Origin: Thermoanaerobaculia bacterium
Lineage (GTDB): Bacteria; Acidobacteriota; Thermoanaerobaculia; Multivoradales; J023
Length of the DNA stretch: 64,000 bases
Assembly: GCA_030431255.1 (NCBI GenBank)
Contig: JAUIJL010000013.1
Location: 1 to 64,000, forward strand
Direction: 5' to 3'
A program made the position numbers and the translations under genes. A model generated the notes under the pieces. It did not search any database. It had not been told where the DNA came from and saw nothing but the letters and a program-made list of their open reading frames with translations. Positions 29,174 to 39,042 of the stretch are shown in pieces (position 1 is the first letter of the stretch; every line of letters begins with the position of its first letter).

Positions 29174-31954
29174 TTATTCGACGGTCAGCTCCACCTGCCA
29201 CAGGTCGCCGACGGTGCGCGCCTCTTCGTAAACGATCAAATCTCCGGTGGGCGACCATTCCGGATAGCGGACGTAACCGTCGAGATCCCGCTTGGCCGTC
29301 AGCTGCACCACCTCCCCGGTGGAGCTGGAGACCCAGTAGAGATTCCAAAAACCCGCCCGCCGGCCGGCAAAGGCAATTCGATCGTTGTCCGGCGCCCAGC
29401 TATAGGGCCAGCTGTCACCCTCGGCAAAGGTCAGCTGCACGATCGGGCTCGGCTCTAGGGAGTCGAATCCCGGGAAGGGAATGACCGCGATTTGGGTGCT
29501 CTCCCCCCTCTGGACCTCAATCGCCAAACGGGAGCCGTCGGGAGACCAGATCGGGAAACCCGCCAGCTCTGGATCGCGGGTCAACCGACGGGTTTTGCCG
29601 CCGGCCAAGTCGTGAAGCCACACATCGAGGGTGATGCTGTCGTTGGACGAATGGAAGGCGAGGGTTTTGCCGTCCGGGGAAAGACGCGCCCAATCCGCGT
29701 CCCGACCGATGTCGGCCAGAAAGGAGTGCTCGCCGGTCTCCAAATCCAGATGCCAAATACCGCGACGTCCCTCGCGCTCCGAAAAATAAGCCAAGGTGCC
29801 GTCCGCCAACCAATTGGCTTGGGAATCCCAAGCCGGGTCCACGGTCACTTGCTTCGGACCGGCCCCGCCGTTGAGGTCCTTGACCCAGATATCCAGATTG
29901 CGTCCCATCTGCCAGCGGTCGAAAGCCACCCTTTGCCCGTCGATCGAGAACCTGGGACGACTGTTGCGCTGCCCCTCCCTCGACCACGGGCTGGCCGCCC
30001 CAGTGGCCCGGCCGTCGACACCGATCTCGAGCTGATGAAGCCCGCTGACCGTGGACAAAGCCGCGTAGACCAACCGATCCATATCCGGCGAGAGGGTCAT
30101 TTGACGGATGCTGGCCAAACCCAGACGGGTGATTTTCTGCGCCGACCCCTGGGGCTCACCCGTGCTCGGATCCAGGGATTGCCGCCAAATCGCAAAGGAC
30201 GACGTGAAGTTGCCTTCGCTGGAAATGCCGATAAAGAACAGACTGCGCCCCTCGGCGCCGAAGAGCGGGCTGACACTGACTTGGGCCTCGGACACCAGGC
30301 TTTGAAGCTCGCCGGTTTCGACCTCCACCGACCAAATCTGGGTCAAACGGCGATTGCCCGAGGAGAAGGCGACACGCCTGCCGTCCGGGGACCAGGCGGG
30401 CTCTCCGTGCCCTCCCACCGGCTCACCGATTTGGGTCAAACGCTCGGGCAGACCCCCACTGCTCGGCACTCGCCAGAGGGTAGAAGGCGGCAACGCGGCC
30501 AAGGTGCGCTCGGAGATCTCCTTGCGGGAGTCCCCTTGAAACGCGATCCACTTGCCGTCCGGGGACCAGGCGGGCCGTGAGCCGAAATCCGTCAACCGGC
30601 GCGGGCTGCCTCCACTGCCGCCGCGCACAGGAATCCACCAAATCCCACCTTTCTCCTGCGAGACGAACGCCAGGCGTTGTGCTTGGGGCGACCAAGCGGG
30701 CTGTACGTTTCGTTTGCCGTCTCCCGTCAACCGGGTATCCCGCGCCCCCGGCTCCAGGGAGCGGACGAAAATCTCGAACCCATTTCCGCGATCGGCGGCG
30801 TAAGCCAAGGTCGAGCCGTCCGGCGAAAAGCTCGGATCGATTTCCAGTCCCGGACCGGCGGTCAGCTGAACCGGCTCGCCGGCTTGCATCGCGCCCGAGG
30901 AGCGGGACCGCGACCAGAACAGCCCGCCGATCAAGATCCCGATCAACGTCGCGAAGATCATGCCCCAAGCCAAGCGACGGCGGGTTTGGGAAGGGATTCG
31001 GATGCGATTCCGACTCTGCAAGGTTTCCGCCACCTCCGAAACCGTGGCGAATCGATCCTCGGGCCGCTTCTCCAGGCATCGGAGAATCACCTTCTCCCAA
31101 CGTTTGCTCAAATTGGGCGCGACGGTCCGAGGTGACGGGGCATCGTCCTGCAGTAGCTGCATCAATGACGACAAAGAGGACTTGGCCTCGAAGGGCACCC
31201 GCCCTGTGACCATCTGAAAAAGCACCACCCCCAACGCATACACGTCGGTCGCCGGGCCGATCGCTTCGTCCTTGAGCTGCTCCGGTGCCATGAAAGCGAC
31301 CGTGCCGGACACTCCAAGCCCGTCGACGGTTCGGAACATCGAGTGCTCGTCCTCCTCGACCACCCGAGCCAAGCCGAAATCGGTGATCACCACCCGAGCA
31401 ACCCCGGCGCTGATTTTCGAGTCGCGAGGCTCCAACATGACATTGCTGGACTTGAAATCCCGATGCACCACCCCGCAGGCATGGGCGGCTTCTAGACCCG
31501 CGACCATCTGACGAAGGTAGGGAATGACCTCCTCCGGCATCATCGGACCGTCGCGCTCGATCCGCTGCTCCAGGGTCTCCCCGTGCAGCAGCTCCATGGT
31601 CAAGAAAAGCTGGGGTCGGCGGCTGTGGCCTTCATGGCTGCCGGCGTCGAAGATCCGGCACACGTTGCGATGGGTGACTCGTCTCGCCAGTTGAATTTCC
31701 CGTCGGAATCGTTCGCGGGCATCCTCTTCCCGGGCCGCGGCGTCTTGCAGGGTCTTGAGGGCCAGCCGCCCCCCCAGCTCACGGTCCTCGACCTCGTAGA
31801 CCTCGCCGATTCCCCCCTGGGCGATGAACCGGATGACCTGGTAACGCCCCGCGATCACCTCACCCGGCGCGAACATGCCGCTTACCAGCTCGACAAACGG
31901 AGCTGTGCCGGGGCTCTTGCCCTGTGTCTCCCGACCCTGCTGCTGATCGCCCAT
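29174..31954 (-). CDS. membrane Ser/Thr protein kinase fused to TolB/WD40-like propeller repeats
   Basis: About 926 residues from ATG 31954 (MGDQQQGRET); the frame is open further upstream but without kinase-related sequence. The cytoplasmic kinase domain has AQGGIGEVYEVED, ALKTL, VVHRDFKSSNVML and ITDFGLARVV...GTVAFMAPEQ. A transmembrane segment (LAWGMIFATLIGILIGGLFW) leads to at least eight PD40/TolB-type repeats marked by PSFSPDGSTLAYAA, PAWSPDGKWIAFQG, PAWSPDGRRVAFSS, PIWSPDGSRLAIEV and similar. This kinase-propeller fusion is common in Acidobacteria. It diverges from the histidine kinase gene. Confidence 0.93.
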   Translation of the reverse strand: MGDQQQGRETQGKSPGTAPFVELVSGMFAPGEVIAGRYQVIRFIAQGGIGEVYEVEDRELGGRLALKTLQDAAAREEDARERFRREIQLARRVTHRNVCRIFDAGSHEGHSRRPQLFLTMELLHGETLEQRIERDGPMMPEEVIPYLRQMVAGLEAAHACGVVHRDFKSSNVMLEPRDSKISAGVARVVITDFGLARVVEEDEHSMFRTVDGLGVSGTVAFMAPEQLKDEAIGPATDVYALGVVLFQMVTGRVPFEAKSSLSSLMQLLQDDAPSPRTVAPNLSKRWEKVILRCLEKRPEDRFATVSEVAETLQSRNRIRIPSQTRRRLAWGMIFATLIGILIGGLFWSRSRSSGAMQAGEPVQLTAGPGLEIDPSFSPDGSTLAYAADRGNGFEIFVRSLEPGARDTRLTGDGKRNVQPAWSPQAQRLAFVSQEKGGIWWIPVRGGSGGSPRRLTDFGSRPAWSPDGKWIAFQGDSRKEISERTLAALPPSTLWRVPSSGGLPERLTQIGEPVGGHGEPAWSPDGRRVAFSSGNRRLTQIWSVEVETGELQSLVSEAQVSVSPLFGAEGRSLFFIGISSEGNFTSSFAIWRQSLDPSTGEPQGSAQKITRLGLASIRQMTLSPDMDRLVYAALSTVSGLHQLEIGVDGRATGAASPWSREGQRNSRPRFSIDGQRVAFDRWQMGRNLDIWVKDLNGGAGPKQVTVDPAWDSQANWLADGTLAYFSEREGRRGIWHLDLETGEHSFLADIGRDADWARLSPDGKTLAFHSSNDSITLDVWLHDLAGGKTRRLTRDPELAGFPIWSPDGSRLAIEVQRGESTQIAVIPFPGFDSLEPSPIVQLTFAEGDSWPYSWAPDNDRIAFAGRRAGFWNLYWVSSSTGEVVQLTAKRDLDGYVRYPEWSPTGDLIVYEEARTVGDLWQVELTVE

Positions 31955-32166
31955 ACCGGAATGATAACCGGACCGCTGGGAGCTTCCGCGACACAATATT
32001 CCCCAACAGCCCCCCAGGAACCATTCCGTACACAATCTCTGCGCCCAAATGCGAATCCAGCTCAACTTTTCGGGACCGCAGCCTCGGAATCCAGTGATCA
32101 AAGACCGAAATCGTCGCCGAATCAGATTTAAAGATCAGTAATAATGGAAACAACTTGATCCAAGAT

Positions 32167-32184
32167 CCCTCCAAGATAGGAGGG
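32167..32184 (+). promoter_or_regulatory. hairpin sequestering the Shine-Dalgarno of the histidine kinase gene
   Basis: CCCTCC (32167-32172) is complementary to GGAGGG (32179-32184) with a 6-base AAGATA loop; an outer T-A pair extends the stem to 7 bp. GGAGGG is the ribosome-binding site of the ATG at 32188, so folding would hide it completely. Confidence 0.6.
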
Positions 32185-32187
32185 AAT

Positions 32188-35100
32188 ATGCTCCTGCTTT
32201 ACGCCCAATGTGATGACGACAGGGTCCGACCGCGATCGAACGCACCCGAAGCTCGTCTTACCGGAGGCCGGCAGGCGAGCTCCCGTCGACCGCTTGCCGC
32301 CTGCTTGCTCCTATGCTGCGTGATGGTGCTGGGCCCACCTGATCCGGCCCTATCCCAGGGTTTGTTGGTAGAAGTCCTCGGTCTTGAGGATGGTCTACCG
32401 AGCCCGTCGATCGTCGATCTCGCCCAAGACCCCTCCGGCCGCATCTGGATACTCACCCGCCTCGGCACGTCGATCTACGACGGCCGGACCTTGGAAACTT
32501 TCGTCGGCGGTGACGGCCTATTCTCCTCCACACTCGATCGCTTGGTGGTCGACGCTCAAGGGCGAGCTTGGGCGATGTCGCGTCAAACCGCCGATGCTTT
32601 TCGGTTGGAGGATCGACTTTGGAAAGCTCTGCCCGCTCCCCCCCCACGCCCCGAGAATCCCAGAGACGAACCCGGCTTTCTGCAAGTCGTCGAAGCGGGC
32701 GACAGCACCCTGATCGTCTCCGCCACCGGCGACGGCCCAATTTGGATCTGGCGGCTGAACAACGAAAAGATCTCCGGTCCTTCAGCTCCCAACGGCCCGC
32801 AGCCCGCCGTCTTACGGGCGATGGAGCCCTTCGAAAACAGCCTGATGCTGGCCACCGACGACGGTCTCTGTGACCTCAGCGTTGACGGCGATCTCAGGTG
32901 CGACTTGGCCGCAAACGAGCCTCGCCTTGCCACGCCGATTCACGCCCTGCACCGCCAGACCTCCGAAAACACCGAGCAGCATTTGTGGATCCTGGCGGAG
33001 AAACCGGTACAGCGCCCCGGCTCCGATCTGACCGAGGCATGGATCGGCTACCTCCACCAGGGCACGCTGACCGTCACCCATCCCGACTTGCCGCCGGTCA
33101 TGTTGCGTCCAAGACAGGCAACCAACTTCAAGACGCTTTTGCTTCGGGATCGGTCCCGCGACACCTACTTCGGCAATGACGCGGCCCTCTACAGAGTCGA
33201 GACCACCTCCCAGAAGCTGACTACCCTCGACCTGCCACAGGGCATGGCCTCCACCGGCACCTCGAGCTTGCTGCTCGATCGAGAGAGCAACATCTGGTCC
33301 GGAGGTCCCCGAGGGCTCAGCCGTCTGGGGAGCCGCCGATTTATCTCTTACGACCGCCGCCACGGATTGGTAGAAAACGAGGTCACCGCCGTCCTCGAGC
33401 CAAACCCAGGACAAATGATTTTCGGCCACAATCTCGGGTTGTCGATCCTCGAAGAAGACTCGATTCTCACTTACCCTTTCGAAAACCCGGCCCCTTCGCG
33501 CAACGACTATCGGGTTCTGGATATGGCGAGCGATTCTTCGGGAAACGTCTGGATGGTCACGTCCAACGCCGGCGTGATGCGGTTCGACAGACGCGGTCGT
33601 ATTACCCAAGAGCACCCCGAAATTCGTGTGGCGCGCTCCCTTGCCCATTCACCGCAGGGAGCTCTCTGGCTACTGGCCGAGCAAGGACTCTTCGAGCTGA
33701 CGGACAAGGGATTCGTCCTGCGCCATCAGCCGGAAGGGCTTCGCTTGGCCCGTTGGCTGACTTTCACCCGAGACGGCACCTTCCTGGTGTCCACAGCCCG
33801 TGGCCTGCTGAGGCTTCCGCCGAACGGAACTTGGCAAACGATCCACGGTCCCAGTCCTCAAAGCGACAACCTATTCGGTATCGTCCAAAGAAAATCTGGA
33901 GAAATCTGGTTGGGGAGCTCGGTGGGGCCATACGTCTTGAACCACGAGAAGCTGGAACCCGTCGATGAGCCCTTTCCGGGGATTCTGGCTCCGGTATTCA
34001 CCCTCTTCGAGGATCCGGACGAAAGAGTTTGGCTCGGCACCGACAACGGAGCTCGGGTCTGGGACGGCAAGCATCTCCGCCACTTGACCGTCAGCCATGG
34101 TCTGGCCGGCCGAGAAACCAACCGCGGCGCGGGCTTTGTGGACTCGCAGGGTCGAGTTTGGCTCGGCACCGACGGTGGTGTTTCCGTGTACCGCAAATCC
34201 CGAGATAAAGAGCAGGTGCCGCCGGCGCTGGAGCTGGTCGGCGTCGAAGCCAACGGCACGTTTCGCAGACTCGACCGAGACCTGGGCCTAGAGCATACGG
34301 AGAGAGACTTGGCCTTTCAATTTAGGGCGGTGGGTCTGTCGAAAGAAGAGCCCCTCTTGATCCAACACCGCTTGGAGGGCCTGGAGCCCACCTACCAGGG
34401 GCCGGACCCCCTCTCGACCTCCGCCATCCGATACACCCGTCTGGCACCGGGCACCTATCGTTTCCGCATTCGAGCCGGCTGGCAGGGCGGTCGCTGGAGC
34501 CCGGAGCTCGTCTCTCCCTGGATCACGATTCCACGGCCCTTCTGGCAAACCAAGGTCTTTCACCTCGGGGCCTTCTCCCTCGCTTTGGCCTTGATGGTGG
34601 GCATTTACCGTCTAAGGACGCGGACCGTCACCGCCAGGGCGTCGGAATTGGAGGCGATGAATCTAAAGCTCCGCGAAGCGGCGGAAGAGCGGGAACGATT
34701 GATCGAGAGCCTCGAAGCCCAAAACGTGGAGCTGGAAAGGTTCTCCTTCACCGTCTCCCACGACCTCAAGAGCCCGTTGCTGACCATTCGAGGTTTCGTC
34801 GGCTGCGTTCGTGAAGCCCACCGCACCGGTCAACTGGAAACCGTCACCGAGGATCTCAACCGCATCGAGGGCGCGGCCGCACGCATGACCGTGCTGTTGG
34901 AGGAATTGCTGGAGCTGGCCAGAATCGGCCAAGTGCTCCACCCTTCCGAGTCCATTTGCCTCTCCACCCTGATGGAGGAAGTCATCGAGCTTTCGGCTGC
35001 GGAAATCGCCGAACGCGGCATCCAACTCGATGTCGAGCCCGATTTGCCCAAGGTCTTCGGCGATCGTCAACGCCTGCGCATGGTCTTTCAGAATTTGGTC

Positions 35101-35439
35101 GACAACGCGATCAAATTCACCCACAACCAAGAACACCCGAGCATCGCTATTCGGGGTCGAGACACCGGGGATCAAATCGTCATTTCCATGGAGGACAACG
35201 GTTTGGGCATCGAGCCCGACCACCAAGAGCTGATATTCGGCTTGTTCAAACGGCTTCACCCTGGAGTCGCCGGCACCGGTGTCGGCCTGGCTTTGGTACA
35301 GAGAATCGTCGAGGCCCACGGCGGAACGATCTCCGTGACATCTGCGGGTTTGGGCCAAGGCAGCCGTTTCGACGTCTCCCTGCCCAAGGAGCCACCGCCA
35401 CCCCAGCAACCGGGCTCCCTATCTTCCACCGGTGCCTGA
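32188..35439 (+). CDS. two-component-propeller (Reg_prop/Y_Y_Y) sensor histidine kinase
   Basis: About 1083 residues from ATG 32188, preferred to TTG 32155 because of its strong GGAGGG. A signal anchor (LAACLLLCCVMVLG) precedes a periplasmic beta-propeller of Reg_prop units (GLEDGLPSPSIVDLAQDPSGRIWILT, GLFSSTLDRLVVDAQGRAWAM, RHGLVENEVTAVLEP), then a Y_Y_Y domain (LAPGTYRFRIRAGWQGGRWS), a transmembrane segment (LGAFSLALALMVGIY), a coiled-coil, HisKA (FTVSHDLKSPLLTIRGF, phospho-His) and HATPase_c (DNAIKFTHNQ, DNGLGIEPDHQELIFGLF, GTGVGLALVQRIVEAHGG). No receiver domain or response regulator gene is nearby. Confidence 0.93.
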   Translation: MLLLYAQCDDDRVRPRSNAPEARLTGGRQASSRRPLAACLLLCCVMVLGPPDPALSQGLLVEVLGLEDGLPSPSIVDLAQDPSGRIWILTRLGTSIYDGRTLETFVGGDGLFSSTLDRLVVDAQGRAWAMSRQTADAFRLEDRLWKALPAPPPRPENPRDEPGFLQVVEAGDSTLIVSATGDGPIWIWRLNNEKISGPSAPNGPQPAVLRAMEPFENSLMLATDDGLCDLSVDGDLRCDLAANEPRLATPIHALHRQTSENTEQHLWILAEKPVQRPGSDLTEAWIGYLHQGTLTVTHPDLPPVMLRPRQATNFKTLLLRDRSRDTYFGNDAALYRVETTSQKLTTLDLPQGMASTGTSSLLLDRESNIWSGGPRGLSRLGSRRFISYDRRHGLVENEVTAVLEPNPGQMIFGHNLGLSILEEDSILTYPFENPAPSRNDYRVLDMASDSSGNVWMVTSNAGVMRFDRRGRITQEHPEIRVARSLAHSPQGALWLLAEQGLFELTDKGFVLRHQPEGLRLARWLTFTRDGTFLVSTARGLLRLPPNGTWQTIHGPSPQSDNLFGIVQRKSGEIWLGSSVGPYVLNHEKLEPVDEPFPGILAPVFTLFEDPDERVWLGTDNGARVWDGKHLRHLTVSHGLAGRETNRGAGFVDSQGRVWLGTDGGVSVYRKSRDKEQVPPALELVGVEANGTFRRLDRDLGLEHTERDLAFQFRAVGLSKEEPLLIQHRLEGLEPTYQGPDPLSTSAIRYTRLAPGTYRFRIRAGWQGGRWSPELVSPWITIPRPFWQTKVFHLGAFSLALALMVGIYRLRTRTVTARASELEAMNLKLREAAEERERLIESLEAQNVELERFSFTVSHDLKSPLLTIRGFVGCVREAHRTGQLETVTEDLNRIEGAAARMTVLLEELLELARIGQVLHPSESICLSTLMEEVIELSAAEIAERGIQLDVEPDLPKVFGDRQRLRMVFQNLVDNAIKFTHNQEHPSIAIRGRDTGDQIVISMEDNGLGIEPDHQELIFGLFKRLHPGVAGTGVGLALVQRIVEAHGGTISVTSAGLGQGSRFDVSLPKEPPPPQQPGSLSSTGA

Positions 35440-35468
35440 TCCGGGCCTGGACACGATAGAATGGGCCC

Positions 35469-36023
35469 ATGAGCACCCCCAAGACCTCTACCCGCGCCCC
35501 TGGTTTCGAGCCCAAGTCTTCACTACGAAAACCGTGGCATGTCGCAGCCCTCGCCCTATTCACCCTCTGTATCCTCCCGGCCGTTCCCACCCACGCCGGA
35601 GAATCCGGGGAAGAGCAGGCGGGCGAATACCAAGCCGGCGAAGAGCAGACCCAAGATCTGCATTCCCTAAGGCTCGAGGCACCGATCGAGCTCGGGTCGA
35701 CAGCCCAGAGCGCTCCCGAGCTGACCCTCCGGTGGCTCGAGCTGAACGATTCGCGCTGCCCCGAGGGGCTCCAATGCTTCGTCGCCGGACAAGCCCAGCT
35801 GCGGATCGAGGTCAGCCATGCCGGCCATGACCCGGGGGAGATTATTCTGGTGCTGGCGGCCGGACGCCGCCTGGGCAAGGACGATGCCGAGGCCACCGTC
35901 GGCCCCTTCCACATCGAGCTGAAGACCGTCGAGCCCTATCCCGTGGCGGGCAATATCTTGCCGGAAGAAGACCGCTGGGCCACCCTGACCATTCAACGAC
36001 AAGGCGAGACCGAGCAGGAATGA
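35469..36023 (+). CDS. secreted protein of unknown function
   Basis: 184 residues with a signal peptide (HVAALALFTLCILPAVPTHA), an acidic linker carrying repeated GEEQAGEYQAGEEQ, and a beta-rich domain with LRWLELNDSRCPEGLQCFVAGQAQLRIEV. The two cysteines of SRCPEGLQC are typical of a recurrent small exported domain. The stop overlaps the acylase start by 4 bp, so the two are translated together. Confidence 0.78.
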   Translation: MSTPKTSTRAPGFEPKSSLRKPWHVAALALFTLCILPAVPTHAGESGEEQAGEYQAGEEQTQDLHSLRLEAPIELGSTAQSAPELTLRWLELNDSRCPEGLQCFVAGQAQLRIEVSHAGHDPGEIILVLAAGRRLGKDDAEATVGPFHIELKTVEPYPVAGNILPEEDRWATLTIQRQGETEQE

Positions 36024-38254
36024 AGGGCCCGCGGGCCGAGCTGCTGCTGAAAGGCTTTGGGTCGGCGGCGCTGGTCGCCATCGGGGTCCTGGCAGCTTTG
36101 TCCTACACCCCTGCGCCACGCCTACCCGGCGGGCTGATTCCGCCCACGGACCGCTACCGAGCAGAGATTCTCCGGGACGACTTCGGCGTTCCCCACATCT
36201 ATGGCGAGACCGATCCCGACGTCGCCTATGGTTTGGCCTATGCCCACGCGGAAGACGATTTCGCCACCATCCAAGGCGCGCTCCTCGCCTCCCGAGGTCG
36301 TCTAGCCTCGGTCTACGGAAAGTCCGCGGCCGCCAACGACTACATGGTGGCGCTGCTGGAGATCCAGCGGGTGGTGGACGAGGGATATCTTCGCCTCGCC
36401 AACGACGTTCGAGATTTGTGTGAAGCCTATGCCGAGGGGCTGAATCACTACGCTGCCCAACATCCGGATCAGGCTCTGGCGGATCTTTATCCCGTGAAAG
36501 GCCGTGACGTCATCGCCGGCTTCGTGCATAAGCTGCCGCTTTTCTTCGGCGTCGACAAGGTGCTGACCGGAATGCTGGAAGGTCCCGAGGACGAGGGATC
36601 GACCGACGAGGGCACGCACGCTCCGGATAGCCAAACCGCGTCCCTCTTTGCCCGACCCACTCGCGCGGTCAAAGGCTCCAACGCCATCGCCCTGGCGCCG
36701 AAGAAGACCACCGACGGCTCCACGGTATTGGTGGTCAACTCCCATCAACCGTTGACCGGTCCGGTCGCCTGGTACGAGGTCCATCTTCACTCCGAGCAAG
36801 GCTGGAACGCGACGGGCGGCATTTTCCCCGGTGCACCGGTGGTGTTGCACGGCCACAATCCCAACCTAGGCTGGGCCCACACGGTCAACCGCCCCGACTT
36901 GGTGGACGCATACCGCCTGGAGATCGATCCCGAGGATCCGAATCGCTATCGCTTGGACGATCAATGGCTGGAGCTGAAGAGCAGCATCGCGGAGATTGAG
37001 GTCAAGCTCTGGGGCCCTTTCCATTGGACCTTCAAGCGCGAGGTACTGGCCTCCGTCCACGGACCGGTGATGCGCACGGACCACGGCACCTTCGCCCTTC
37101 GATTTTCGGGATTCGGCGAGCTTCGCCAGGTGGAGCAGTGGTATCGCATGAATCGCGCGAGCCATCGAGAGGAATGGCTGGAGGCCATGGCCATGGGCGC
37201 GATCCCCATGTTCAACACGGTCTACGCGGACCAAGCCGGCAATATCGGCTATGTGTACAACGCCCGGCTGCCGCATCGCCGGGAAGGGTTCGACTACGGC
37301 TCTGAGCTGCCGGGCCATCGATCCGAGGCCATCTGGTCCCACGAGGGATCCCTGCCCTTCGCGGAGCTACCCCAGGTTTGGAATCCCGAATCGGGCTTTG
37401 TGCAGAATTGCAACAACGCCCCGTTCACCACCACCCACGGTCCCGAAAACCCGTCGGAGGACCACTTTTCGCCGGTGCACGGCATCGAGCGTCGAGTGAC
37501 CAATCGGGGATTGAGGGCCCTGCAGCTCTTCGGCGGACCCGGGCCGCTCAGCCCTGAGCAAATCTTGGATCGCAAATTCGACACCACCTACCACCCGAGC
37601 TCGGCTCTCATCCGCCTTTTGCGGCGTGCCATCCGACTGCTCAACAGCGACCTATCCGACGACTCGGCCGCCAACTCGACCGTCACCGTGTCATCGGCCG
37701 AGGTTGGTGAGCTGATCCAAGTGTTGACGGCCTTCGATTTCGAAACCGATATTCAGGACCCCCACGCCGCCCTGGTGGTGTTGTCCCTCGGCCCGTTCAT
37801 CGAGCCGCCCGTGGATCCCACCGACGAGCAGCTTCGACAATCCATCCACGACGCGGCCCGTCGGCTGAAGGAGGATTTCGGCTCGTTGACGGTTCCCTGG
37901 GGTGAGGTCAATCGCCTGCGTCGGGGCGACGTCGACCTACCCCTGGCCGGTGCTCCCGATGTGCTGCACGCCATCTACGGCGACCCCGACGGCGACGGCC
38001 GGCTGCGCGCGATGGCGGGTGACAGCTATGTGCTGGTCGCAACTTGGTCGGCGGATGGCGAGGTCAGCTCCCAAAGCCTGCATCCCTTCGGCTCCGCGAC
38101 CCTCGACGCAGGCTCGCCTCATTACGCCGATCAAACCACCCTTTTCGCTGAGCGGCAGTTGAAACCGGTGCTCTTCGAACGGTCCCAAATCGAGGCCCGG
38201 CTCGAACGACGCTACCGGCCGTCGGACCACGACCTGGAGGACCGGACTCCATGA
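36020..38254 (+). CDS. penicillin acylase / N-acyl-homoserine lactone acylase family protein
   Basis: 744 residues of the Ntn-hydrolase penicillin acylase family, normally exported and autoprocessed into alpha and beta chains. The N-terminal anchor (SAALVAIGVLAALSYT) is followed by an alpha region (RDDFGVPHIYGETDPDVAYGLAYAHAEDDF), a linker, and the predicted beta-chain N-terminus at Ser220 in KGSNAIALAPKKT. Substrate-domain blocks (VVNSHQPL, GHNPNLGWAHTVNRPDLVD, HGPVM, NCNNAP) follow. Related enzymes hydrolyse acyl-homoserine lactones or beta-lactam side chains; substrate unproven. Confidence 0.9.
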   Translation: MKGPRAELLLKGFGSAALVAIGVLAALSYTPAPRLPGGLIPPTDRYRAEILRDDFGVPHIYGETDPDVAYGLAYAHAEDDFATIQGALLASRGRLASVYGKSAAANDYMVALLEIQRVVDEGYLRLANDVRDLCEAYAEGLNHYAAQHPDQALADLYPVKGRDVIAGFVHKLPLFFGVDKVLTGMLEGPEDEGSTDEGTHAPDSQTASLFARPTRAVKGSNAIALAPKKTTDGSTVLVVNSHQPLTGPVAWYEVHLHSEQGWNATGGIFPGAPVVLHGHNPNLGWAHTVNRPDLVDAYRLEIDPEDPNRYRLDDQWLELKSSIAEIEVKLWGPFHWTFKREVLASVHGPVMRTDHGTFALRFSGFGELRQVEQWYRMNRASHREEWLEAMAMGAIPMFNTVYADQAGNIGYVYNARLPHRREGFDYGSELPGHRSEAIWSHEGSLPFAELPQVWNPESGFVQNCNNAPFTTTHGPENPSEDHFSPVHGIERRVTNRGLRALQLFGGPGPLSPEQILDRKFDTTYHPSSALIRLLRRAIRLLNSDLSDDSAANSTVTVSSAEVGELIQVLTAFDFETDIQDPHAALVVLSLGPFIEPPVDPTDEQLRQSIHDAARRLKEDFGSLTVPWGEVNRLRRGDVDLPLAGAPDVLHAIYGDPDGDGRLRAMAGDSYVLVATWSADGEVSSQSLHPFGSATLDAGSPHYADQTTLFAERQLKPVLFERSQIEARLERRYRPSDHDLEDRTP

Positions 38255-38294
38255 CCAACGAGCCTGTGAGCACCGAGCCAGTGAGCACCGAGTC

Positions 38295-38954
38295 ATGAAT
38301 AAGATGCGCCCACCGAGCCTTAGGCTCGACAGTCACTTGCGCCAACAGCTGGCCCGGCGCTTGGCGGGGATGGATCGTCGCGAAGAGCCCCAGGACGAGC
38401 TGAGGCGGGCCGCGGTCGCCCTTGTGCTGGTCGGTGGAGAGGCCTCGGAATCGCCCGACGAGGCGTCGGTCATTCTCACCCGACGAGCCCTGCACCTAAG
38501 CCGCCACAGCGGGCAATATGCTCTACCCGGCGGACGTATCGATCCGGGGGAAACCGCCGTCCAAGCCGCCCTGCGGGAGCTGCACGAAGAGGTGGGTCTC
38601 GAGCTCGACGACCAACACGTGCTCGGTAAGCTCGACGATTACGTGACCCGCTCCGGATTCCACATCACGGCGGTGGTGGTCTGGGGAGGCGAATCGGCGA
38701 GCGAGGATCTGAAACCCAATCCCGACGAGGTGGCGGCGGTGCATCGGGTCTCGCTCAGCCAAATCGCCCGGCCCGACACCCGGCACTTGATCGAGATGGA
38801 GCCGGGGCTTCAGCCCGTGCTCAGCCTGGCCATTGTCGACACCCTGGTCTTCGCTCCCACCGCCGCGGTGATGCTTCAGCTCGCTCGCCTCGCGGTCGAC
38901 GGTGAGGTGGAACGGGTCCACGGCTTTGAGGAGCCGAGATTCGCCTGGAGCTGA
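38295..38954 (+). CDS. Nudix hydrolase, CoA-pyrophosphatase-like
   Basis: 219 residues with a full Nudix box, GGRIDPGETAVQAALRELHEEVGL, preceded by LTRRALHLSRHSGQYALPGG, the arrangement of NudL-type CoA diphosphatases. It should cleave a nucleoside diphosphate-X substrate with Mg2+. A C-terminal helix (AAVMLQLARLAVDGEVERV) finishes the protein. It is 40 bp after the acylase and just upstream of parA. Confidence 0.88.
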   Translation: MNKMRPPSLRLDSHLRQQLARRLAGMDRREEPQDELRRAAVALVLVGGEASESPDEASVILTRRALHLSRHSGQYALPGGRIDPGETAVQAALRELHEEVGLELDDQHVLGKLDDYVTRSGFHITAVVVWGGESASEDLKPNPDEVAAVHRVSLSQIARPDTRHLIEMEPGLQPVLSLAIVDTLVFAPTAAVMLQLARLAVDGEVERVHGFEEPRFAWS

Positions 38955-39042
38955 CCTTTCCGCTTCACCATTCTCCGATATGATCGGCCGCCCTGAGCGT
39001 GTGCCGAAACTCGAACCCCCGACCTTGGATGAATCCCCTCTC

